NCBI GenBank assembly: GCA_036571765.1
Contig: BROE01000016.1
Span: 8,746,892 to 8,810,891, forward strand
Direction of reading: 5' to 3'
Length of the DNA stretch: 64,000 nt
DNA from: Plecoglossus altivelis
Taxonomy: Eukaryota > Chordata > Actinopteri > Osmeriformes > Plecoglossidae
Shown piece by piece: positions 37,401 through 49,856 of the stretch. Made by a program: the position numbers and the translations under genes. Positions within the stretch are counted from its first letter, which is position 1. Every line of letters starts with the position of its first letter. The notes under the pieces were generated by a model, which was not told the origin of the DNA, made no database searches, and saw nothing but the letters and a program-made list of their open reading frames with translations.

Positions 37401-38476
37401 GTACCATTCACAAGTATGTACATGTAATTTGGGGTTATGTCGGATTTTCTGGACTACAACGGTTCTGGTATATATATTCTGTAAGTTGTATGTTGCAAAC
37501 TGCGGGCTACAAAGGCTAACCAGAATTCTCCATCCTCTGCAACATGATCCAACTTCAGTTTTTCTATGTCGCTCACACATCTCCATTCTCTTGAACTGTT
37601 TGGAAGAATAGCATGTGAACAACAGCAAGACTTGTTTTCCAGTTGGCTTTCATCATTCTTTTGTCTAGGTGCTGCTTTCAAGTTCTGGGAAAGAACTTCA
37701 TTCGTCTCCAGAAAGCATGAATTCTTTGTGGCAAGGACTCAACAAGGTGCTGGAAACCTAATGTTTGTAAAGAAACCAATCCTAAACAATTCCCAACACC
37801 ACCACCAGCCTGCACTCCTGACACAAAACAGGATGAGTCTATAGATTTATGTCGTTCTCAAGGGGGTAAGCAGTTAGAGCTACTGTTTATGGTTATTTAC
37901 ATTAACGTCCCTTCCTGCCATCTGAAATCAATCACGACACACTCTAGGGCACTTTAGAGATCACATGACCTCCCCATTCTGATGTTTGGTTGGAACAGCA
38001 ACGGAACCTCTTCACTCCATCTGCATGCATTAGACATGCAATTGCTGTTGCATGATGGGCTGATACAATTTGATGTCAACAAGCAGGCGTTCCAGTGTAC
38101 CTAGAAATGGGGCGACTTGGTGCGTTTGCAAGTGTTTCAGGTACGTCCACAAGCAGTCTCTCACCCGTCACACCAAGCCCCGTTCCACTCCACTTGACCC
38201 CAGGGGTTGCGGATACGGATGAGCTCAACAGGCATACCCCGGACGTGAACCTTGGTGAGAAAGTAGCAGGAACGTAAGACTTTGACGTGTATATACTCTG
38301 CTTGACCTTTCCTGACTAGGAATTTACCTCTTCTGCCCCTGTGACCGAGTAGGCGTGTCCCTTCACCAGTTTTTGAGCTGTCACTGTCTCTGTCTCATGG
38401 GAATTGGTAATCTGAAAACAAAAACCAACTGTAGTGTGTGCATTGTAAAGACTCATAACAATGTAAATCTTGGTAT

Positions 38477-38517
<41 letters not shown>

Positions 38518-40440
38518 TAGAGTATTGTACTAGATTTAAAAGGATAAGGAATAACAAAAGGTTATTGTGGTTACAGCTCTATGTGATATTAAAGTGATGT
38601 TCAACCGTACATTGATACAACATCCGAGCAGGGAGCCCAGGCTGAGAGCTTTCTGGATGATTTTGAAGAGATGAGGGGGAGCTTTGTCCAGCTGGTACGT
38701 CTCTGCTATCCCACCTGTGAAGTCCTCAAAGCCCTCGATGGTAGACCCGCCAGACAAGGCCTCATAGCACCCATGCAACCTGGATGACAAACAGTTTGCG
38801 ATTAGATCTCCTCTGTCAAATGGCTTTCATTTCATTTCCTTGTTCTTCCAAGTCATGTTTTATCCACTGGAATTATGATCACTCTACGTACTTAGCATAA
38901 GCTTTCTCCAGCAGAGCACTCCAAAACTCAGAACCCTCAGCTGAGTGAACAAATAACAGTTTTCCATCTCTGGTGGGCAGACGGTCATCTATCACCACGT
39001 CCACCCACACGCCAAACTGCCAGAACTATACCGCAGGACAAACGGACGTTAGGGTAGCTCAATAGAGACTTTAGAAAAGGTTTGAGTGTATGAGATTGAA
39101 TAAAAAGAACCAGTCCTGACTTGGAAGTGAAAGATCCCAGCATAATCGTAACTGAAACTTTGCCCTGGAGGGACAACACGGTTGAGGACATTCTGGTCCA
39201 GGGTCAGAGATGCTATAGCAGCCAGAAGCCAGCAGTCACCTGGCACACAAAAACAAAACAGATACAGAAGGAAGTAAATGTTGTTGTACGTCATTAGTCT
39301 AATCATATATTACACATCACATCCCAAAACACCTGCAATGTCCATCGCACAGTTACAGAATGACACAATCCCACCTTTGTTTCACAATTTCGACAGTTCA
39401 GACAATGGGTGACTCAATGGAAACGAACCACAAGAGGGAGGGAAATGATCGTGGAATGTGGCCTAGTTAACATACCTAATTAGTTTGTTTTGCCACAAAG
39501 CAGCACAATTTTATGACGTTAGCTTTCTTGTTTCGATCGACATAATCTCCTAATGGTCTCATTCCTTGACTTACCCAGAGAGCCTTGGCAGATGTCAGTT
39601 CTTGTGGCTCCGTCATCGATGAACTGAGGTTTGGAGCACAATTCCTGTGGCACAGAGAAAAGACAGAGACAATTAGAATGATGCTTTTTAAATGAATCAA
39701 ACACGTCTCAGATTTGGATTTTGCTCTGATTGTGGCACAAGGAAGAGCATACATCTCTTCCTGATACTCCTGCACCATGGACACTGTGCTCTGGGTCAAC
39801 CAGAATACAACCCTTTTTTCAGTCAGGAATATTACGTTACAACTTTGCTGTGATCAGTGAGCATTCCATTTGATAAACGTCATGATGCAATCCGCTAACC
39901 TTTTCATAGTTGGCACACTGTTTTACTTTGTGTTTTAACATGACAGTGTGTCAGGTACCGTAGTAGTGTCAATATTGTTTATCCTTGTGATAACACAAGG
40001 TATTGACATTGTTTTTCCTTGTAATTATAAAGTATAATTTACTGTCAAAGTATAGCTGTTACAACGCTTCTAGATATATCTGTATACTTCATCGAAATGT
40101 ATATCTATACTCTGCACGCCAATCATTTGAAAACCATAACTTAACCCATTATGAATCGAATTAAGTCCGTAGAGCTCAGGCAGGGATTATATATGCAGCT
40201 TACCCACGGTCTCTTCCACTCCACACCCTTGGTGGCGGGAGAATACGGCCCTAAGTCCTTATAGCCCAGAGATCGACGATCTGCCGGGAAAAGATCATCC
40301 TCAAACAGAATGCCTTTCTCCTGGCAGCGATGGAGCAGAGCCTCATAGTCCTGCTGGGAGAACTTCACAGCACACTGGTTGGAGCCAATCCCACTGGCCC
40401 GCTCCTTCTGGCGAGCCAGACGATTTGCCATAGATGTCAT
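34421..40440 (-). CDS. Classical calpain catalytic subunit, CAPN2/CAPN8-like
   Basis: Twenty-one exons on minus: 40440-40204, 39644-39575, 39239-39121, 39025-38892, 38779-38611, 38411-38328, 38250-38165, 37595-37521, 37384-37224, 37128-36959, 36855-36844, 36739-36528, 36286-36250, 36126-36061, 35947-35890, 35782-35718, 35604-35536, 35429-35351, 34852-34736, 34628-34570 and 34444-34421 (TAA). Total 700 residues, exactly classical-calpain size. This is a cytosolic Ca2+-activated cysteine protease. The triad is intact: GDCWLLAAIASL (Cys), GHAYSVTG (His) and RIRNPWGQVEW (Asn). The C2-like domain ends RLPPGEYVIIPSTYQPH. The penta-EF-hand domain includes KDESGKLGLIEF, DSDYSGTMSSHEM and DRDDSGKIEL. 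The N-terminus MANRLARQKERASGIGSNQ and the GTSRHIISLLD region resemble CAPN8 and CAPN2. No symbol is assigned between these. Confidence 0.93.
34501..34560 (+). repeat. CA-rich interrupted microsatellite
   Basis: ACACACGCACGCGCACTCAC-type interrupted CA repeat in the last intron but one of the minus-strand calpain. Confidence 0.9.
35050..35145 (+). repeat. LINE-like 3' tail fragment in calpain intron
   Basis: GAAGCCCTCTGTGACACTGC followed by GGCTATACAAATACATATTG resembles the widespread fish element tail GAAGCCCTTTGAGACA...GGGCTATATAAATAAAATTG. It lies in the intron 34853-35350. Identification is by memory only. Confidence 0.4.
38479..38513 (+). repeat. (GA)17 microsatellite
   Basis: A pure GA run of 35 bases in the calpain intron 38412-38610, about 35 bases from a much AT-richer segment. 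Confidence 0.98.
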
Positions 40441-40796
40441 CTTGCCTCCTGGTGATCGTCAACGTTAAGAGATGAAGGTCTGTTGGTATAATGTGTTGCT
40501 GAGAGATTTCTGGTAGAGCAGGGAGTTTCAGTGCCCTGTAGAAAGATGTTCGGCCAACTCTTAAACACGCAAACAACTATGGCCAATCCAAACCTGTTCT
40601 TTATACTGCAGCAGGTGATGAGGACATGGAAGACCACAGACAAGGAGGAGCTTCTATAGGACAGGTGTAGCAAACAGATATCAGACAACAGCACAGCCTG
40701 GTAAACACACCGAACTGCCCCTAACCTTAGCAGAAATACAAATACTAGCCACACCTAAAGCAACCTGAGCCTCCGTTTCCTTGTGTCCAACGTACA

Positions 40797-40883
40797 GTGT
40801 GAGTGTGTGTGTCCATGTGTGTGTGTGTGCGTGTGTGTTTGTGTGTCCATGTGTGTGTGTGTGTGTGTCTGTGTGTGTGTGAG
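40797..40883 (+). repeat. GT-rich interrupted microsatellite
   Basis: GTGTGTGTCCATGTGTGTGT-type repeat, with GTGTCCAT interruptions occurring twice, ending in GAGAGAAAGA. It lies just 5' of the minus-strand calpain start. Confidence 0.95.
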
Positions 40884-41299
40884 AGAAAGAGAGAAAGATC
40901 CCTCTGGAACTCAGAGCACAGGTATTTTCAAGGATTATATGTTTTTGTACCCTTTCCTACTACCTCACTTACCAAATGATGTCATCAAGTCAGGACTGTG
41001 GAGAATAGAACAGAGAGACAGGGTTGATGAGGGCACCCATACAGTTCAGCGTGTGACAGAAAGACACAAACACAGCAGGAATATTCTTTATACAAAATAA
41101 GGGACGACCGTGTAAACAAAAACAAATAGGACTTTTTTATGGCTAGACTAATGGCAGGTTTCTGTAAATGCGCATCATCCAAGACTTAAAAAAAGGTCGT
41201 GGAGATATTGCAATGGCGGATTCATAGGTACAGAAGTATGTCTATTTGATTTTCCAAATGGGTGGCATCGGACAATGAAAAGAAACAGGACATACTTAC

Positions 41300-42080
41300 T
41301 ACAGCCTTTGTTGACAGTCACAACCGTAGGCTTGGTGGTGACGAGACTGCTTGACTGCTTGACGATGGGGTTTCTCAGGTTGCCGGATACGTTCATCAGC
41401 ATACTATTCTCTTGCTTAACCGGGATCTGTCCAACCGAATAAGACTGAAAGACTGTCTCCAGCATACAAGAACAGTCCCATAATCATTTCGTTACTTAAA
41501 ATACTATGCAAACCAAGACCCAATGAGAATCTTTCAAGTAAAACACAAACCCTTTATTAGCATGACGCGGCACCTTTCTTATGTGGGTTCATGTTTGAAT
41601 TAATTGTAAGTCTTACATGACTTATGTGTTGTATCCTCCACCAAAACAATAACTTTAGTTCAGTATAGGTTCACAGAGCTGTCTGATCATTTTGTCAAAT
41701 ACTGACCTCTGCTGGTCTGCATTAGAACCAGACATTCAAGTCCAACAGAGACTAGTGACATTGCAACAGTACACGTTATTTGCATAATTGTTCAAGTGGA
41801 AATCTCCGAACAAGTACAAGATCCTCTGAAGTGTCACACACTTCAAAATCCATTGTGCTGCCATTGTCATCGTCGACCTGCTGTTCACATAAAAATATAT
41901 CAAATGTGAAAGTAATCTCCACAACAGGTGGAGCTGCAAAGGTTAATTGATGTTCCACTCCCAACTGATCGATTGAACTGTTAATCAGGAAATGTACAAT
42001 AAAAACATAGCCTTACCTTATATGGCATATGTGTTTCGTTTGGCATACCCTTGTGTAACATCAACCATCTCAAGGGCCAT
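41300..42080 (-). other. Candidate upstream exons of the CAPN2/8-like gene
   Basis: Three minus-strand segments look like exons. A: 42080-42017, acceptor CCTTTTACAG, donor AAG|GTAAGG. B: 41880-41842, acceptor GTGAACAG, possible donor GAA|GTGTGT. C: 41465 or 41444 to 41300, donor TGTA|GTAAGT. Segment C is open in phase 1, and the acceptor at 40450-40449 continues it exactly in frame into the calpain ATG (adding R-G-K before MTSMANR). C begins MLETVFQSYSVGQIPVKQEN if its own ATG is used, after an upstream in-frame stop. B read through ends in a stop at FPLEQLCK. These could be an N-terminal extension, 5' UTR exons from another promoter, or chance. I do not recognise the encoded segments. Confidence 0.35.
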
Positions 42081-43970
42081 CTGTAAAAGGAGTGGTAAGA
42101 ATACATTTGGAACCACGAACACCATCACTGTGAATGTCCCTGTTCCAACATTCCAACTCCCCCAAATTAATTATGTTCACACATCCAAATGGATAAATTA
42201 AATGTCTGCTGGAAATGGATACACAGTTATATATGCACCATATGGAAATAGGCCTTCTGTTTATTAAAGGAATATAAAAATGATTTTTAACTACACAATA
42301 TAGACCGCCACATTTCTTTCACCCAACCAGAAAGAATGGCAAAAACTTCAAATATTGACACAGAGTAATTGTGAATTAATCCCAAACTTTTCTCGTGTTT
42401 GTGTTCTGATGTTTTGTCGGCCTGTTATTTTAGAAGATTTTTACTTATGATTTGGAAGACATCAGTCGATCGCAGTTTTACAGACATGTATTAACAAGTA
42501 CACGCACACACATCTTGACAGTGCGTTGCTTATGCTTTTTGTCAACATGTCAACATGTATGTGCATATCAAACAGTCCCTTGTCCCGTTTCTTTGGAAAT
42601 GTACAAGCGGATCCGTGGAGTGCAGCAGCCGGTGGCATTTGGAATGGCACTAGCGCCTCCCCTGACTGGGTTGGGCTGTATTAGCAGATTAGTCCGCGCC
42701 TGCACCATACCACCACTCCTGCGCCTGCACATTGTGATTTTTACGACTATTATCATCATACTGAAAGCACCTGCAGCCTTCGAAGTGGTGAGTGTTACTG
42801 ACGACATATGTAGATGAATGTGGGAAATGTCATCAATGTAATGTCACTGTTAGAGATCTAACACTTTAGAAACCTAAACGGAACTCAGGGCCGCAGTACA
42901 TTTCACAGATTGAGCACCGCTGAGGTGTAACCGTTATTCCGCCGCAAATTCTCCAGGCTATTTAATGCGTTTATTATTTAACATAAGAAATGGGAATAGG
43001 CTACGTATTTGAAGAAAAAAAATCGAATTTGGGCCCAAGCCTAAAGCAGTAGCCGCATTTACAGACCATCAGATAAAGTGGCAACGTTAACTAATCGATT
43101 TTTAGCAAGTGCAGAGAGACTCTAAGTAATGCTCTCGAAGCCTAATAATAACTTTTTGAAAACATTGATATTATAGGGTGTCTCTATGTTTGTGAAGTTC
43201 CAAAATTCCCTGAATTGAGATATTCTTCTTAACGCCGATCAGGGAGTTACAGACATTTTACGCTATACATGTGTTTTAAAGCTGCTTGTGAGGTTGCCCA
43301 TACAGCACGCTGCTTCAAAACAAGTTGGCCTCATAATGGATTCGCATAGACACGCATATTCTTTGTTTTGGCTATAAGCTTTTGCTATACAGAATCAATG
43401 GGAGGGATAGCTAGAACTGATTGCATGTGTGGGACATGTACTTTGAAGCCCCAGACAGGCATTTGTTACTGCAGGACAGTCCTCTTTATATGACGCCACT
43501 CCCCCTCTTTTGGTGCCATGCCAATGTTCGACAGGAACTGACCCTCATTAGAACGCTTGTAGGACCGTAATTCAAAAGGTGTGTCTTACTTCAATTTCAG
43601 CAGAGTAGGCCAAAATTGAAATCTTTATGTTAAACTCTGACAATTCTATGTCTATGGCTTGTGAAAAGTTATGTAAGCTTTTCTACACAAATGAATCACA
43701 CTTTTTTTTTACACTGCCCTTTGATTGATCATATCGTACAAATTCATGCCAGTGTCAAGGTGCAACAATCATAATATTTTTTTAAACCAACATTCTGATT
43801 TACTGTGTGTGTGTGTTATAGAGCACATTATGGGATAATTGATTATACTTCTGTAATTTACAAATGTCATTCTTTTCTTTTGTCTTCCTCCCCCTAGCCT
43901 TCTCAACTCAAGGTATCATTTTACATCCCATTGGTGTGTTGGATTGCATGGACTTTCAGTTTATGATTTT

Positions 43971-44005
<35 letters not shown>

Positions 44006-44510
44006 CATTACTAAGCTTTGCGATCCAAAGACATATACCCTATTACCCTATTATTCTTCATTTCACTCCAAGTTTGGTACTTCTCTCAAAGAGTCAATGG
44101 TCATATAAGTACACTATAATGTTTCCTCGGGGAATGTTGAGGCTTTTGATGAGGAGTAACCTGTTCAATGCTTTGAGCTTTACTAATGAACTACTGCCCA
44201 TCGGCTACCAGGCCAAAGTATTCTAATGAAGATATCAGCAGAAATGCACATCAGTCTGTCAAGCAATCACTCACTCACTCACTCACTTGCACACAAACTC
44301 ATTAAAAAAAACTATCTACACAGGAAGTATTCAGCTGGCACTATTGGAAATTGTCACACCAATACAAATCAGCAGGACAAAGCATTAAAATAAACACAGC
44401 ACAGAGTGCTTGGCAGAAACCTGTACAGATTGTGTGTGTGGCATCGTTCGGAGCTGCTATTTATACACTGTGTCCCCCTACCCAACCCTCTTATTTTTAT
44501 CTTGACCCAG
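42081..44510. other. Region between two divergent calpain genes
   Basis: This must hold the promoters of both calpains. The capn11-like first coding exon has an acceptor at 44509-44510 (TTGACCCAG), so at least one noncoding exon lies in this interval. A CT microsatellite occupies 43974-44002. A GC-richer patch at 42590-42740 (GCGCC, CCGCGCCTGC) stands out from AT-rich surroundings and may be promoter-like. No further gene recognised. Confidence 0.4.
43974..44002 (+). repeat. (CT)14 microsatellite
   Basis: A pure CT run of about 29 bases upstream of the capn11-like gene. Confidence 0.97.
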
Positions 44511-44511
44511 T

Positions 44512-47500
44512 ATGTATTGGTCAGGAGGGATCTCAGCAACCATACAGACCAGCAGGCTACAAGCTGAGGGCATGGGCTCCATCGAGCAAGCGGTCCACTT
44601 CCTCAACCAGGACTATGAGCAGCTGAAGCAGGAGTGTGTGGAGGCTGGTTGCCTTTTTGAGGACCCCTGCTTCCCTGCCGAGCCTCCCTCCCTGGGCTTC
44701 AAGGAGCTGGCTCCCCACTCCTCCAAAACCAGGGACGTGGAATGGCTGAGGCCCACGGTGAGAGTACTGCAGACAAAAAAGGATGATGGACGTTGTGTTT
44801 CTCTTACTGTACACAAGCGTCACAGCACTTGGAAGCACACGCTGTGAGCTTGAGTTCTCGGACAGTGACACATCAGTTATTTTTGGTTCTGTCTTCCAGC
44901 CTGGCGATGTTATATAAGAGATTCATCAACAAGGGCATTTTTGTCCCTCTCAAATCTTTTAAATGTTTTCAATTAACATTTTTAAATTCACAAACGGCAG
45001 TGTATGTATTTTTAAGGACAAAAAAACACTTTAACTATCAGATGTCCCCAACAACTTCAATTAAGCACATAACATCCAATCATATTCTTAAAATATCATT
45101 CAGTCTTAAATGAATATGCCAGCTACATCCCTCTGCAGTTGCTGCCAGCTCTGAACTGGGCGAGTTGAGGCTGGACTGTCGCAGCTGTTGGCATCCTATC
45201 CTTTAAACTTGTTTACCAGTAACTTAAAGCACAGGCCATTAGGCTGAAGACCATCTTAGACGAAGGTGTTTAGACGAACTGCCGTTAGAGAATCTCTTCT
45301 GTTTCTGAGACAGTCTGTGTCCATCCTCACATCCTACTGAGGGCTAATCCTGTCCTTACGTCGCCTGCAGGAGCTGGGAGATGACCCTCAGTTCATCCTG
45401 GGAGGAGCTACAAGAACAGACATCTGTCAAGGAGCACTGGGTGAGTTCTAGTGACTGTCATGCCTGGGCTGTGTGCCACAGGTCTTTTAAGACATTTTTC
45501 AGAGATCCATTCTTTGTCTGTTTACAGTCTGGAACAACAGTCCCCCTGCTGGGCATTTTATGTACTACAATGCACCCCCCCCTAAACACACACTGTTTTG
45601 ACTTGTGTCTCAGGGGACTGCTGGCTCCTAGCAGCCATAGCCTCCCTCACTCTGAACGAGACACTTCTACATAGAGTGGTCCCTCATGGCCAAGGCTTTC
45701 AGGATGACTATGCTGGAATCTTCCATTTTCAAGTATGTTTGAGTTTATCATCCCTGGCTGGGAGTGACCTTCTGCATTTTATTGCACCGCTATGCGTATT
45801 TGCTGCTCAGACGGTGGGAGTATTTACTCTTTACTGGCCTCTATGTTGCAGTTCTGGCAGTTTGGAGAATGGGTAGATGTCGTGATTGACGACAGACTGC
45901 CAGTAAAAGACGGAGAGCTCATGTTTGTCCACTCTGCTGAAGGCAACGAATTCTGGAGCGCTCTGCTGGAGAAAGCATATGCCAAGTATGTTCTCAAAAG
46001 ACCACTCAGCTAATTGTCCACATACTCTAATCATTAAATGACCCGTAGAGTACCAAGTCTAATTCAGTACATTGACAATGCCAGTTTTTAAACATTACGC
46101 CATCTCATAAAACATTTTACATGAGAGTAAGTCAATATTCTCGCGTCTGTTGTCAGGTTGAATGGATCCTATGAGGCTCTCTCTGGAGGCAGTACCACGG
46201 AGGGCTTTGAAGACTTCACAGGCGGCGTGTCAGAGATGTACGAGCTCCGCAAAGCGCCCAAGGACCTGCACAGGATCATTGGCAAAGCCTTGGAAAGAGG
46301 CTCTTTGTTGGGCTGTTCTATTGACGTAAGCAGCCATTCCTGCCTGCTCCTGCGTATTCACATTGAGCAACAGGCCAGACATACTTTTGATGTGATTGAG
46401 ATGATATGGTATTCTGAAATGACTTCAGATCACCAGTGCCTTTGACATGGAGTCTGTGACGTTCAAGAAGCTGGTGAAGGGACACGCCTACTCCGTGACC
46501 GGTTTGAAGACGGTACAATACTTCTGTATGACGCGTATCCATACATGTTTGCCACTGTTTGTCTGTGGAAGGTTGTTACCCTTCTCGTCTACGGCGCTAG
46601 GTAGACTTCCGGGGTCAGATGGAGAGGTTGATCCGGGTGCGTAACCCCTGGGGACAAGTGGAGTGGACAGGGGCCTGGAGCGACAAGTCAGTCCCGTAGT
46701 CGTCTCTAAATATGCCTTGCTAACCAGATCCAGGACCTTCCTATTGGATTTGATGATTTTTTATTCCATTTGAACGATGGGATGTCTTTCCTGTCTCCCT
46801 GTCTGCGTTCAGCTCCTCAGAGTGGGATGAGATCGACCCATCGGAGAGAGAGGACTTTCACCTTCAAATGGAGGACGGAGAGTTTTGGTGAGGACTTTCA
46901 TCTAAGTTCAGAGCTCTAAAAAGATGGTTGTTCTGAAACCCTCTTGGAGTTGCCAGCCGTAAACAGGCCAGTCTGTAGTTCTCTGTAGGCGGTGTCCTCA
47001 ACAAGCAGTTTTCCTATAGGATGTCCTTCCGGGAGTTCTTGCGGCAGTTTTCCCGCCTGGAGATCTGTAACCTGACTCCGGATGCTCTCAGTGACGATGG
47101 GCTGAGCCACTGGAACACCATCAAGTTCCACGGCATGTGGAGGAGAGGTAGCACTGCTGGAGGATGCAGGAACCACCCAAGTAAGTCACAGTACTAATCA
47201 TGAATGTGTAGATACACATAACACCCCCCCCCTCTCTCTCTTCCTCTGTCTGTCTGTCTAACTGTCTGTCCGCACGTCTGTTCCTTCAATCTATCAATCT
47301 ATCTCATCTATGTCTATATTGGATTGTTTTATATATAATCCCATACTGGGATTATTTAACCCACACTGCTCCCTTGTCATCCCTCCATCCAGACACATTT
47401 TGGATCAACCCCCAGTACAAAATCACCCTGCTGGAGGAAGACGATGACCCGGAGGATGACGAGGTGGCCTGCAGCTTTCTGGTGGCTCTCATGCAGAAGG

Positions 47501-49647
47501 ACAGGCGGAGGCACCGACGCCAAGGCCAGGACATGCACACCATCGGCTTTGCCATCTATGAGGTGAGAGCACTCAAACTCTTGTACTATCCAGGACATAC
47601 GATGAGTGTGAATTACATTACAACATCTGATGTTCTCCAGTGTTTTTCTCGCAATGCCCACGTTCAAGTTTGGGCACTGACTCTTTTTTTAATCCTTTGT
47701 CTTTGTGCAGGTTCCTGAAGAGGTATGGCTACGTAAACAAACGGACCTAAATCTTGACTCTTTTGCTGAATTCTGTGACAAGGAACTCTAAATGTTTTAG
47801 CCCAAAGTAGAGCTTTTTGCCGAACTAATGACAGTTGTGCTGACCTATGCAGTTCAAGGGCTGCCAGAATGTCCACCTAAAGAAGGACTTCTTCTTGACC
47901 AACTCGTCATGCGCCCGCTCGGAGACCTTCATCAACCTGCGGGAGGTTAGCTCCCGCCTCCGTCTGCCCCCAGGAGAGTATCTCATCATCCCCTCCACTT
48001 TTGAGCCCAGTCAGGACGCTGACTTTGTCCTCAGAGTGTTCACTGAGAAGCAGTCAGAGACAGAGTGAGTGTCTCTGTCAACATGTCCACCAATGTGTCA
48101 TGATTTTGAGAGAATCGGGACATTTCCAATTGTTTGCATTAATGTGTTATATTATAGTAGTTTAGCTGTTATTATACATATATATATATATTTTTTTTTA
48201 CAGAGAGCTGGATGATGAAATATCAGCTGACCTGGAGGATGAGGTGTGTTTCTGGACACGTACAGTCACCACGGCGGGCACACTGTGGGCACACTGTGGG
48301 CGCACTTTCTTCTACTTTCAAAACTGCAACAATTCTCTTTTTTCCATTACAGGATGAACTCACCGAAGATGACATTGATGAATCGTTTAAGTCCATGTTT
48401 GCCCAGTTAGCAGGAGAGGTACAGTAGATGATTACTGAGCATCAGAGAATGGAATTGCTGTGGGTTGCTTATTTTTCAATTGTACTGACCTGCTAACAAG
48501 CTTTTTCGGAAATGTGGTCTGGTGGGTTCTAGGATATGGAGATTTCAGTCCGTGAGCTAAAGACCATCTTGAACAGAGTTGTGTCTAAACGTGAGTTCTG
48601 TGTATTCCACTTCCAGTAACTCTGCCCTGTAATGGCTAACTACTAGTTTGATGTGATACAACAATATTTAACTAGCATAGGTGCTGTAAAACATGTCTTA
48701 GACTACGTTTCCTTTTCAGACAAAGACATCAAGACAGACGGCTTCAGTACAGAGTCCTGTAGGACCATGGTCAATCTCATGGATGTATCCTTTTCAGACA
48801 AACTATCAAAACAGCCAGTAGGTTAGTGACAGTCTCCACTCATTCCTTAACACAAACGTATCCTAGAAAGATGGCAGTGCCCGGCTCGGCTTGGTGGAGT
48901 TTCAGATCCTCTGGAACAAGATTCGTAAGTGGCTGGTAAGGATCCAGTTTTGGGATTAGTCATCAAACATCCAACACCACATAGGATAGAATCTTAAGTT
49001 CTACCTTACTTTATATTAGGTTTATTCATGAATGTATCTGCCTGTCTTTAGGGCCTCTTCAGACAATATGACTTGGATAAGTCAGGTTCCATGAGCTCGT
49101 ATGAGATGCGTCTGGCTGTGGAGTCTGCTGGTAGGTTGATGTTGAGAGCTCATATGACATAATCTACAGTTACACAACCTGCATTATTATGAATAACATT
49201 GTTATCCCACTTGGTCTTTTCTGTGAAGGCTTTAAACTCAACAACAGACTGAACCAGATTCTAGTGGCCCGCTATGCTGAGAATGAGGCCATTGACTTTG
49301 ACAACTTCATCTGCTGCCTAGTCAAACTTGAAGCCATGTTCCGTGAGTGTTGTTAGGGAAAGGATTGCGTAAAAGAAGGTGTTATCCTGTGGTTCGAAAG
49401 TAAAAGTCAGAACTTTTTTTGTACTTTGTTTTAGCCTGCACATAAAATCCAATTTTTCTACAGGATCTTTCCAGCAGCTTGACAAAGGAACAGGACATGC
49501 TGAGATGAATATAACCGAGGTGTGGACCATGTAACTTAATACATGAAATAACCATGTCTATATCAACATACTTCAAATGCTGATCGTGTACCTCTCTTGC
49601 AATCTCTTTTCCTTTGTTAGTGGCTGTACATGACCATGTGTGGTTGA
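44512..49647 (+). CDS. capn11: Classical calpain catalytic subunit, CAPN11/CAPN1-like
   Basis: Twenty-one coding exons: 44512-44757, 45371-45440, 45614-45732, 45852-45985, 46157-46325, 46429-46512, 46601-46686, 46813-46887, 47020-47180, 47393-47562, 47711-47722, 47853-48064, 48204-48243, 48353-48418, 48533-48590, 48720-48784, 48867-48935, 49052-49130, 49229-49342, 49464-49519 and 49621-49647 (TGA); 703 residues. It is a Ca2+-dependent cytosolic cysteine protease. The triad is intact (GDCWLLAAIASL; GHAYSVTG; RVRNPWGQVEW), followed by a C2-like domain and a penta-EF-hand domain (DLDKSGSMSSYEM). The ATG at 44512 is chosen over the one at 44572 because GGISATIQTSRLQAEGMG then aligns with CAPN1's N-terminus. 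Sequence is CAPN1-like, but the neighbours mrpl14 and tmem63b are those of human CAPN11, and the end WLYMTMCG matches CAPN11. It could be catalogued as capn1 in fish. Confidence 0.88.
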
Positions 49648-49850
49648 CAAGGACCATTTTACAAGAGGATGAACAAACAGTGCCTCGTACCTGGAATCAT
49701 AGTGTTCTGTTGGTTACAATCTTCCTCACACACCCCACCTCAGAAAGCACTATATAGCAGAAATAGAACTGTATTATGTGGGTGACACTTGACCAAGCTA
49801 AATACCACTCCCCAGTGCCACTGCTATAGCTATGCAAGAGTAGTTTGATC

Positions 49851-49856
49851 ATTAAA
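49851..49856 (+). terminator. Possible poly(A) signal of the capn11-like gene
   Basis: ATTAAA in TGATCATTAAAAGCTG, 204 bases after the stop. The stretch 49860-50900 otherwise holds AT-rich DNA without a gene. Confidence 0.5.

Noticed and set aside
42452..42817. 121-codon plus-strand ORF between the calpains
   Set aside because: Mixed composition with no domain; a run of hydrophobic residues (IVIFTTIIIILK) is short and not backed by a signal or conserved context.
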